A DNA stretch of 8,301 nucleotides from Pseudomonadota bacterium (lineage in GTDB: Bacteria; Pseudomonadota; Alphaproteobacteria; Rhodobacterales; Rhodobacteraceae): the NCBI GenBank assembly GCA_022573605.1, contig JACZTQ010000135.1:1-8301 (forward strand). Direction: 5' to 3'. This document shows, one piece after another, positions 1 through 5,669 of this stretch. Made by a program: the position numbers and the translations under genes. The notes under the pieces were generated by a model. It made no database searches. It had not been told where the DNA came from and worked only from the letters and a program-made list of their open reading frames with translations. Positions within the stretch are counted from its first letter, which is position 1. Every line of letters begins with the position of its first letter.

Positions 1-272
1 GCCCGTGGGAGGCCGGGCTGCTGGTGCTGATCGGCGTGCTCGCGGCGGCCGGGCAGTATGTCAACATCCTGGCGCTCCGGGCCGCCGAGGCCGGCGCCCT
101 GGCGCCGCTCGACTTCACCCGGCTGGTGTTCGCCGGCGCGCTGGGGCTGGCGATGTTCGGCGAATGGCCGTCGGAGCGGGTGTTCCTGGGCGCGGCCGTG
201 ATCGTCGGCGCGGCGCTCTACACGCTGCACCGCGAGCGCCGCGCCGGGCGGGGCGATTCCGGCAGGCGGTAA
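1..272 (+). CDS. DMT/EamA-family permease, C-terminal fragment
   Basis: This is the 3' end of a gene that begins before the window. The reading frame starts at base 3 and gives 89 residues ending in TAA at 270-272. It shows three hydrophobic segments: LLVLIGVLAAAGQYVNILAL, then FTRLVFAGALGLAMFGEW, then VFLGAAVIVGAALYTL. A short, basic cytoplasmic-type tail (HRERRAGRGDSGRR) follows. The order, with an A-P-L-x-F-x-R-L-V-F stretch, a FGEWPS turn and a last helix ending in an Arg-rich tail, is the usual end of an EamA repeat in drug/metabolite transporters. The exported or imported substrate cannot be told from this part. It lies on the same strand as the TRAP operon, 278 bases upstream of dctP, and no strong terminator was seen between them. 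Family assignment is fairly secure, function is not. Confidence 0.75.
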   Translation, partial: PWEAGLLVLIGVLAAAGQYVNILALRAAEAGALAPLDFTRLVFAGALGLAMFGEWPSERVFLGAAVIVGAALYTLHRERRAGRGDSGRR

Positions 273-345
273 AGCGTTTGCACCAATCCGGGGAGCGGGG
301 TAGACGCGCCGGGTGGGGGCAACGGCCGCGGCGCGGGGAGGTTTG

Positions 346-510
346 ATGAACAAAACGTCAGATGCCCACGGGCCCGCAGACTTGCGGAGGCCATACCCGC
401 CGGGTAGAGTCACCGCGCGCTGCCACGTAATGCGCTCGCTGGAACGGGGTTCACAGACGACATCCATGCCAGAAAAGCCGAGCCATGCCGCGAAAATCAG
501 GGCAACCTGA
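346..510 (+). CDS. Possible 54-residue small ORF in the TRAP operon leader
   Basis: The ATG at 346 is preceded by a strong Shine-Dalgarno, GGGGAGG at 335-341, at a spacing of four bases. The frame stays open for 54 codons and stops with TGA at 508-510. The peptide is basic and Pro/Arg/His-containing (starts MNKTSDAHGPADLRR), with no membrane segment, no signal peptide and no family I recognise. Its stop codon falls inside the palindrome at 502-518 and lies 40 bases before the dctP start, so it could be a leader peptide. In GC-rich DNA an open frame of this length is not rare, so the ribosome binding site is the only real support. It could well be non-coding. Confidence 0.2.
   Translation: MNKTSDAHGPADLRRPYPPGRVTARCHVMRSLERGSQTTSMPEKPSHAAKIRAT
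382..410 (+). promoter_or_regulatory. Weak sigma70-like promoter candidate upstream of dctP
   Basis: TTGCGG at 382-387 and TAGAGT at 405-410 are separated by 17 bases. They match three and four of six consensus positions. This would start transcription about 130 bases before the dctP ATG. No better pair was seen in 273-550. In GC-rich DNA a match of this quality can arise by chance, so this is only a candidate. Confidence 0.18.
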
Positions 511-518
511 CGGGTTGC
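502..518. promoter_or_regulatory. Short palindrome upstream of dctP, possible operator
   Basis: GCAACC at 502-507 and GGTTGC at 513-518 form a perfect 6-base inverted repeat around a 5-base centre. It lies 20 bases before the dctP Shine-Dalgarno. The size and symmetry suit the binding site of a dimeric regulator (GntR or LysR types often control TRAP operons), or a small mRNA hairpin. No regulator gene is visible in the window. Confidence 0.3.
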
Positions 519-550
519 AGCGAAATCTGACAACAGTGGGAGAAAGACAC

Positions 551-1642
551 ATGGAACGCCGCAAATTTCTGAAGGGCACCGCGCTTACCGCCGGGGCCGC
601 CGCCGCCACCACGCTTGCCACGCCCGCCGTGGCGCAGGGCAGCATCGACATGGTCATCGTCTCGACCTGGCAGCGCGACTTCCCGGGCCTCGGCATCCCG
701 GCCCAGCGCCTGGCCGCCCGGATCGAGGAGCTAACGGACGGCGGGATAAAGGTCCAGTACTTCGCCGCCGGCGAGCGGGTCGGCGCCTTCGACAGCTTCG
801 ACGAGGTCGCCAGCGGCAACGCCCAGGCCTATATCGCCGCCGAGTACTACTGGAAGGGCAAGCACCCCGGCTTCGCGGCCTTCTCCACGCTCCCCTTCGG
901 CCTGACCTACACCGAGACGGACGCCTGGATCAAATACATGGGCGGACAGGAGCTGTGGGACGAGCTGTCCGGCGAGTTCGGCCTGAAGGCATACGCCTGC
1001 GGCAACACCGGCGTGCAGATGGGCGGCTGGTTCAACAAGGAGATCAACTCGGCCGACGACCTCAAGGGCCTGAAGATGCGCATCCCGGGCCTCGGCGGCG
1101 ACGTCATGGCCAAGCTCGGCGCCTCGCCGGTCTCATTGCCGGGCGGCCAGATCTACGAGAACCTGGTCTCCGGCGCGATCGACGCCACCGAGTGGGTCGG
1201 CCCCTTCAACGACTACTTCATGAAGTTCTACGAGGCGGCCAAATACTACTACTGGCCGGGCTTCCACGAACCGGGCTCGCAGGTTACTTTGGGCATGAAC
1301 GCCTCGTGGTGGGGTGGCTTGTCGAAGAACCACCAAGCGATCATCCAGGCGGCGTGCAACGAGGAAAACTCGCGCATGATGGCCGAGACCAACGCCAACA
1401 ACGGTACCTACCTGCGTAAGCTGGTGACCGAGAACGGCGTCGTGCTGAAGGAGTTCAACGACGACGTCTATGACGCCTTCGGCGAAGCGGCGCAGGAAGT
1501 GATCGCCGAGGCGCGCAACCATAGCGATCTGTCGGGCCGGATCTACGACAGCAACGCCGCGGCGCGGGCCGATGTGGGTGGTTGGACGAAACTGGCGGAT
1601 ATCGCCTATTCGGTCAAGCGCAACCGCGTGCTGGGTCTCTGA
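551..1642 (+). CDS. dctP: TRAP transporter substrate-binding protein, TakP/FcbT type
   Basis: This is a 363-residue periplasmic binding protein for a TRAP transporter; it captures a carboxylic acid and delivers it to the DctQM membrane complex. The start at 551 is chosen because GGGAGA at 538-543 lies seven bases upstream and the product begins with a twin-arginine signal (MERRKFLKG). A hydrophobic Ala/Thr stretch and a likely cleavage site after TPAVA (residue 28) follow, so export is by Tat. An in-frame ATG at 485 would place 22 residues in front of the signal and is rejected. The family core is clear: KGLKMRIPG (172-180) with the ligand carboxylate Arg at 177, SGAIDATEWVGP (207-218) and AAKYYYWPGFHEPG (229-242). 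From memory, E214 and W215 line up with the metal-site residues of TakP, which binds 2-oxo acids. A 2-oxo or 2-hydroxy acid ligand is therefore likely but not proven. It is the first gene of the dctPQM operon. Confidence 0.93.
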   Translation: MERRKFLKGTALTAGAAAATTLATPAVAQGSIDMVIVSTWQRDFPGLGIPAQRLAARIEELTDGGIKVQYFAAGERVGAFDSFDEVASGNAQAYIAAEYYWKGKHPGFAAFSTLPFGLTYTETDAWIKYMGGQELWDELSGEFGLKAYACGNTGVQMGGWFNKEINSADDLKGLKMRIPGLGGDVMAKLGASPVSLPGGQIYENLVSGAIDATEWVGPFNDYFMKFYEAAKYYYWPGFHEPGSQVTLGMNASWWGGLSKNHQAIIQAACNEENSRMMAETNANNGTYLRKLVTENGVVLKEFNDDVYDAFGEAAQEVIAEARNHSDLSGRIYDSNAAARADVGGWTKLADIAYSVKRNRVLGL

Positions 1643-1645
1643 CCC

Positions 1646-1662
1646 GATCGGTACTACCGATC
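1646..1662 (+). other. Hairpin just after dctP stop
   Basis: GATCGGT at 1646-1652 and ACCGATC at 1656-1662 form a perfect 7-bp stem with a 3-base loop, four bases after the dctP stop codon. It is the first of four hairpins in the dctP-dctQ gap. It could protect the 3' end of the dctP message or serve as a binding palindrome. Confidence 0.45.
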
Positions 1663-1671
1663 CCGAAATCC

Positions 1672-1699
1672 GCGGGACGGGGCTTCGGCCTCGTCCCGC
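1672..1699 (+). terminator. Strong TTCG-loop hairpin between dctP and dctQ, attenuator or 3' stabiliser
   Basis: A 12-bp stem runs from 1672-1683 to 1688-1699, with one G-U pair (1680/1691). It closes on C(TTCG)G at 1683-1688, the especially stable tetraloop. No T-run follows, so it is not a textbook intrinsic terminator. It more likely acts as a partial terminator or as a block to 3' exonucleases, giving more dctP than dctQM message. Binding-protein genes of transport operons are often expressed above their permeases this way. Confidence 0.55.
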
Positions 1700-1772
1700 T
1701 CGTGTCGGCGGCCGTCTGCGATGATTCAGGGCGCGCCGCACCCGGCCCCACCGCCGCAGCCTCCCCCCCCGA

Positions 1773-1797
1773 CCCCCCTCCCAGAGGGAGTGGGGGG
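1773..1797 (+). other. C/G-rich imperfect hairpin in dctP-dctQ gap
   Basis: Six C at 1773-1778 plus TCCC (1779-1782) pair with GGGA (1786-1789) and six G at 1792-1797. The loop is AGA and there is a two-base bulge (GT, 1790-1791). The C-runs just upstream (1763-1770) extend the asymmetry. It may be a copy of the CCCCTCCC/GGGAGGGG-type intergenic hairpins common in Alphaproteobacteria, which I cannot confirm from a single copy. Confidence 0.4.
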
Positions 1798-1865
1798 CGA
1801 TATCGGCGGGGGCGGCGCGACTGGCCCCGACCGGCTCCGGTTGCGGGCCGCCGGTACTGCTCGAT

Positions 1866-1884
1866 GATCCCGCTTGGCGGGATC
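1866..1884 (+). other. Perfect 8-bp hairpin upstream of dctQ ribosome binding site
   Basis: GATCCCGC (1866-1873) and GCGGGATC (1877-1884) pair perfectly around a TTG loop. The hairpin ends eight bases before the dctQ Shine-Dalgarno, so it leaves the site at 1893-1900 open. It could mark the processed 5' end of the dctQM message. Confidence 0.45.
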
Positions 1885-1892
1885 CGATGTCC

Positions 1893-1900
1893 AAGGAGAG
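1893..1900 (+). promoter_or_regulatory. Ribosome binding site that fixes the dctQ start
   Basis: AAGGAGAG at 1893-1900 is a near-perfect Shine-Dalgarno, seven bases before ATG 1908. The other in-frame ATG at 1887 lies directly behind the hairpin ending at 1884 and has no good site, so translation should begin at 1908. Confidence 0.75.
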
Positions 1901-1907
1901 CGCCGCG

Positions 1908-2915
1908 ATGGCTGGCGTGAACGAGACCGACCCGGCCGCAAAAGCCGCGCCCGCGCCCACGACGCGCATTTTCGGCTGGTTCATGCTGGCCCTGATGGCC
2001 GCCTACATGATCAACGCCTACCTGACCTTCTGGATCGGCTTGCCGGGCACCGGCTCGCTGGTCGGCTGGGAGTCGAACGGCGATCCCAACGCCTGGATCT
2101 GGTTGCAGGTGGCGATCTACGCGGGCCTGCCGGGCGCCGTCTGCCTGTACGTGCTGCGCACGCCCGAGCGCAGCCTGCGGGCCGACGCCAAGGCGATCTC
2201 GAACGCCAACGCCTTCATCATCCGCGCCGCCTTCTGGGTCGTGCTGCTGGTCGGCCTGGCCGACGCGGCGGTCTCGTTCCTGCGCGTCGAGGGCTTGCTG
2301 CCGGCGCTGGTCGGCGACGAGATGACGATGAATCTCGGCCGGTCGCAGTTCCGCGGCCGCTGGGTTCATCTGCCGATCGCGGCGATCGGCATCGTCATCG
2401 CCACCCGCACCCGTTCGCTGGGCTTCGTCTGGCTGGCGCTGCTGGTGGTGGCGGCCGAGTTGCTGATCGTGTTCTCGCGCTTCATCTTCTCCTACGAGCA
2501 GGCCTTCATGGGCGACTTGGTGCGGTTCTGGTACGCGGCGCTGTTCCTGTTCGCCAGCGCCTACACCCTGCTGCGGGACGCCCATGTGCGGGTCGACGTG
2601 CTCTATGCCGGCATGCGGCGCCGGTCCCAGGGCCGGGTCAACGCGGTCGGCTCGATCCTGCTCGGGATCACCCTGTGCTGGACCATCCTGCTGGTCGGGA
2701 TGTGGGGCAAGGCGAGCGTCATCAACAGCCCGATGCTGGTCTACGAGACCACCCAGACCGGGTTCGGCATGTATGTGAAATACTTCATGGCCGGGTTCCT
2801 CGGGCTCTACGCGGTGACCATGATGACCCAGTTCGTCAGCGCCCTGTTCGACGCCGTGGCCGATGTCCGGGACGAACCCGGCCACAAGGACCACGACGCC
2901 ATTCCCATCGCCTGA
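1908..2915 (+). CDS. dctQ: TRAP transporter small permease subunit, enlarged (DctQ)
   Basis: This is a 335-residue inner-membrane protein, the small permease of the TRAP system. It pairs with DctM and helps dock the loaded binding protein. The conserved DctQ signature R-D-A-H-V-R-V-D-V-L-Y lies at residues 223-233, between the second and third helix of the core. Core helices are near 171-195, 204-222, 246-266 and 290-315. In front of this core are about 165 extra residues with four more hydrophobic stretches (near 22-44, 63-83, 103-125, 152-166), giving about eight helices where the typical DctQ has four in 160-220 residues. I believe enlarged DctQ proteins occur in some alphaproteobacterial TRAP systems, but the role of the added half is unknown to me. 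The C-terminus is a short charged tail (EPGHKDHD). It is followed after 28 bases by dctM. Confidence 0.85.
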   Translation: MAGVNETDPAAKAAPAPTTRIFGWFMLALMAAYMINAYLTFWIGLPGTGSLVGWESNGDPNAWIWLQVAIYAGLPGAVCLYVLRTPERSLRADAKAISNANAFIIRAAFWVVLLVGLADAAVSFLRVEGLLPALVGDEMTMNLGRSQFRGRWVHLPIAAIGIVIATRTRSLGFVWLALLVVAAELLIVFSRFIFSYEQAFMGDLVRFWYAALFLFASAYTLLRDAHVRVDVLYAGMRRRSQGRVNAVGSILLGITLCWTILLVGMWGKASVINSPMLVYETTQTGFGMYVKYFMAGFLGLYAVTMMTQFVSALFDAVADVRDEPGHKDHDAIPIA

Positions 2916-2943
2916 CCGGGCCGCCAGAGGAAGCCGCACGACC

Positions 2944-5595
2944 ATGGAACTGTTCTTTCTCGCCGTACTGATCGTGTTGATGATCACCGCGCTGGGCTCG
3001 GGCTACCCGGTGGCCTTCGCCCTTCCCGGCTCGGCGGTGCTGACCATCGGGCTGGCGGCGATCAGCGGCCAGATCTTCGCCGGCGATCCGTCGGCCTATT
3101 TCGCCCAAGGGGGCCCGGTGCAATGGCTCAGCGCCGGGGTGACCAATTTTCGCGGCATCTACTGGGAGGTCGAGCGCGATACCCTGATCGCGATTCCGCT
3201 GTTCATCTTCATGGGCATCATGCTCCAGCGCTCGAAGATCGCCGAGGATCTGCTGGTGACCATGGCGCAGCTTTTCGGGCCGGTCCCGGGGGGCCTGGGC
3301 ATCTCGGTGGTGTTCGTCGGCGCGCTGCTGGCCGCGACCACCGGCATCGTCGGCGCCACCGTGGTGGCGATGGGGCTGATCTCGCTGCCGGCGATGTTGC
3401 AGCACAACTATTCGAAACCGCTGGCCACCGGCACCATCGCCGCCTCGGGCACCCTGGGGCAGATCATCCCGCCCTCGATCGTGCTGATCATCCTGGCCGA
3501 CCAGCTGGCCAGCTCGGTCGATCAGGCCGGGACCGCGCGCAAGGCGTTCTTCAAGCAGGCGACCGGGGAGCTGATGATGCCCTCGGCGTTCGACATCGTC
3601 TCGACCAGCGCCGGCGACATGTTCCTCGGCGCGCTGGTGCCGGGGATCGTGCTGGTCGGGCTCTACATGCTGTATATCCTGGTCTTCGCCTTCTTCAAGC
3701 CGAGCGCGGCGCCGCCGGTGCCCTTCCACGGCAAGCGCGACCGCCGCTTCGCCGGCCGGGTGGTGCTGATCCTGGTGCCGCCGCTGGCGCTGATCATGCT
3801 GGTGCTGGGCTCGATCATCGCCGGCATCGCGACGGTGAACCAGGCCGGCGCGATCGGCGCCTCCGGCGCCCTGATCATGGCCGGCTACCGCCTGAAGCCG
3901 GGCTGCAAGGACACCTTCGTGCCGGCCATCCTCGGCCTGGTCTCGCTGGGAGTGGTGCTGGTGGTGACCAGCATGTTCGACACCAACATCAAGAGCATCG
4001 ACACCAATCGGGACGTGCTCGGCGTGGTGCTGGCGATGATCGCCGTCGCCGGTCTGCTGACTTCGCTGATCTGGAGCGGCTGGCGCACCTTCAAGATCGA
4101 GGACACCCTGAACGGGGTGATGGTCGAGACCGCCAAGACGACCTCGCTGGTGTTCATCATCCTGCTCGGGGCGGCGATGCTGACCGCCGCTTTTCGCGCC
4201 TTCGGCGGCGAGGACCTGGTGCGCGACTTCCTGAACGGGCTGCCGGGCGGGTTCTGGTCGAAATTCGTCATCGTCATGGGGGTGATCTTCGTGCTCGGCT
4301 TCTTTCTCGATTTCATCGAGATCGCCGTCGTGGTGGTGCCGATCGTGGCCCCTATCCTGCTCGCCGACCCCTCGGCCAACGTGACCGCGGTGTGGCTCGG
4401 GGTGATGATCGGGCTGAACATCCAGACCTCGTTCCTGACCCCGCCGTTCGGGTTCGCCCTGTTCTACCTGCGCGGGGTGGCGCCGCCCGAGGTCAAGACG
4501 CTCGACATGTACAAGGGCGTGATTCCGTTCATCGGGTTGCAGCTGGTGGCGCTGGTTGTCGTCGGCCTCAATCCGCAACTGGTGAACTACCTGCCGAACC
4601 GGGTGTCGCTGACCTCCGAGACCGCCCCGCCGCCGCTGAACCCGCGGCTGCAGTACTGCGTCGAGGAATACGTCGTCGAGCAGTTCGCCGAGCATGGCGA
4701 GGCGCTGAAGCGCGCCATCGCCACGGCGCGGGGGCTCGATTACAGTTATCTGCCGGAGGGTCTGCGCGAGGCGATGGCGGCCGGCTTCGACAAGGCCGAG
4801 AGCAGCTTCGCCCTGCTCGCGGCGGCGAAGGCGGCGGAGGCCGAGATCGAGGCCAGATCGGCCGCCTACCGGCCGCTGCACGGCCGCGTGCGCGACATCC
4901 AGAACGCGATGCGCCTGATCGGCCTCGAGATACGGGAACTCGAGAAGAGCGCCCCGCGCCGTGGCGCCGCCGATCCGGGCAAGGCGGCGCGCGAGGCGCT
5001 GATCGCCGAACTGAGGGCGGAGCAAGCGGCGCTGGAGGGCACCATCCCGGCCGAGTGGGAGGCCGCGCACAAGGCGTTCCTGGCGCTGACCAAGGCCGAG
5101 CGCAAGGCCCGCACCACCTATCGCCGGGCGACCGACGACGCCTACGCGCCGCTGGTCGAGTTGACCGCGATCATCGCCGCTTCCGGAGATCTGGAGGCGT
5201 TGCGCGGCCATCTGGAGGCGTTGCGGGCGGAGGCGCCGGGGTTGGAGATCGACGCCGCCATGGAACGGATCAAGGCCGAGGCGAGGCGGGCCGGCAAGAT
5301 CGCCGGGGCGGGGGGCATCAGGACGCTGCTGTCGAAGGCGCGGCGCGCCCTCAAGGGCAGGAACCCGGAGCCGGAGAAAGCGGCGGATTTCCTGGCCCGG
5401 GCGATGGCGGCCTTCGAGGCCGAGCTGGCCTGGCGCCAGCGCGCCGGGGCCGGGCTGGCTGCCGGACTGGCCGCCTACGACGCCGCGATCCGCGACACCA
5501 TCGGCCTGCGCGGCCAGCGCAAGCTGCCGACCGAGCAGGCGCTCTATGTGGCGTCGTGCAGCGCCGCGCACCGGGATATCTCGCTGAGCTTCTGA
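2944..5595 (+). CDS. dctM: TRAP transporter large permease subunit with long C-terminal extension (DctM)
   Basis: This is an 883-residue transport subunit that carries the substrate across the inner membrane with Na+. The ATG at 2944 begins a membrane helix (MELFFLAVLIVLM) and has AGAGGAAG at 2926-2933. Family landmarks: PGGLGISVVF with ATTGIVGATV (131-140), IAASGTLGQIIPPS (165-178), FLDFIEIAVVVVPIVAPI (454-471) and IQTSFLTPPFGFALFYLRG (493-511). Between residues 316 and 383 there are about 65 residues with two extra helices (328-345, 358-377) that a minimal 425-residue DctM lacks. The membrane part ends near 550. The last 330 residues (551-883) are soluble, Ala/Glu/Arg/Leu-rich and mostly helical with coiled-coil character, and start with a P-P-P-L-N-P-R-L-Q-Y-C motif. 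I recognise no domain there. GC and reading frame continue smoothly, so it is not an obvious recent fusion. The core call is secure; the tail's function is unknown. Confidence 0.92.
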   Translation: MELFFLAVLIVLMITALGSGYPVAFALPGSAVLTIGLAAISGQIFAGDPSAYFAQGGPVQWLSAGVTNFRGIYWEVERDTLIAIPLFIFMGIMLQRSKIAEDLLVTMAQLFGPVPGGLGISVVFVGALLAATTGIVGATVVAMGLISLPAMLQHNYSKPLATGTIAASGTLGQIIPPSIVLIILADQLASSVDQAGTARKAFFKQATGELMMPSAFDIVSTSAGDMFLGALVPGIVLVGLYMLYILVFAFFKPSAAPPVPFHGKRDRRFAGRVVLILVPPLALIMLVLGSIIAGIATVNQAGAIGASGALIMAGYRLKPGCKDTFVPAILGLVSLGVVLVVTSMFDTNIKSIDTNRDVLGVVLAMIAVAGLLTSLIWSGWRTFKIEDTLNGVMVETAKTTSLVFIILLGAAMLTAAFRAFGGEDLVRDFLNGLPGGFWSKFVIVMGVIFVLGFFLDFIEIAVVVVPIVAPILLADPSANVTAVWLGVMIGLNIQTSFLTPPFGFALFYLRGVAPPEVKTLDMYKGVIPFIGLQLVALVVVGLNPQLVNYLPNRVSLTSETAPPPLNPRLQYCVEEYVVEQFAEHGEALKRAIATARGLDYSYLPEGLREAMAAGFDKAESSFALLAAAKAAEAEIEARSAAYRPLHGRVRDIQNAMRLIGLEIRELEKSAPRRGAADPGKAAREALIAELRAEQAALEGTIPAEWEAAHKAFLALTKAERKARTTYRRATDDAYAPLVELTAIIAASGDLEALRGHLEALRAEAPGLEIDAAMERIKAEARRAGKIAGAGGIRTLLSKARRALKGRNPEPEKAADFLARAMAAFEAELAWRQRAGAGLAAGLAAYDAAIRDTIGLRGQRKLPTEQALYVASCSAAHRDISLSF
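5189..5225 (+). repeat. Tandem 16-base duplication inside the dctM tail
   Basis: The same 16 bases (ATCTGGAGGCGTTGCG) occur at 5189-5204 and 5210-5225, a 21-base period. They encode L-E-A-L-R twice, seven residues apart (L-E-A-L-R-G-H then L-E-A-L-R-A-E). That is one heptad duplicated in frame, which fits a coiled-coil that can tolerate length change. Confidence 0.6.
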
Positions 5596-5601
5596 GAGGC
5601 A

Positions 5602-5665
5602 GGTAGGGCGGACATGATTGTCCGCCGTCGCCGCCACAAGGGTGGACAATCATGTCCACCCTACC
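5602..5665. repeat. Nested REP-like palindrome between convergent genes; probable two-way terminator
   Basis: Arms of 25 bases at 5602-5626 and 5641-5665 are inverted copies of each other, with one mismatch (5609/5658), one G-T pair (5624/5643) and a 14-base spacer. Each arm is also a hairpin by itself: GGCGGACA / TGTCCGCC around TGAT (5607-5626) and GGTGGACA / TGTCCACC around ATCA (5641-5660). This hairpin-pair layout is that of REP doublets (BIME/REPIN). It begins 7 bases after the dctM stop and ends 4 bases before the stop of the minus-strand dehydrogenase. It can form a very stable stem in both transcripts and probably ends or protects both. Confidence 0.75.
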
Positions 5666-5669
5666 GGCC

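Noticed and set aside
273..345. An intrinsic terminator after the EamA permease (CGCGCC at 305-310 with GGCGCG at 330-335).
   Set aside because: The stem is short, the loop is 19 bases and no T-run follows, so it is not convincing.
485..550. Upstream in-frame start for dctP at 485.
   Set aside because: It would bury the twin-arginine signal behind 22 residues. The Shine-Dalgarno at 538-543 points to 551.
1887..1907. Upstream in-frame start for dctQ at 1887.
   Set aside because: It directly follows a stable hairpin and lacks a ribosome binding site, while AAGGAGAG serves the ATG at 1908.
1614..2987. A 457-codon minus-strand frame over dctQ.
   Set aside because: It is antisense to a hydrophobic protein with the HVRVDV signature, and the translation is low-complexity and charged.
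3123..5606. An 827-codon + strand frame overlapping dctM in another phase.
   Set aside because: Its product is almost wholly Arg, Gly, Ala and Asp with no family features. It is a frame shadow from high GC at third positions.
2836..5649. A 937-codon open frame on the minus strand lying across the whole of dctM.
   Set aside because: It is antisense to a clear DctM protein with membrane helices and family motifs. Its translation is Arg/Gln/His/Asp-rich low-complexity sequence typical of the antisense of GC-rich genes.
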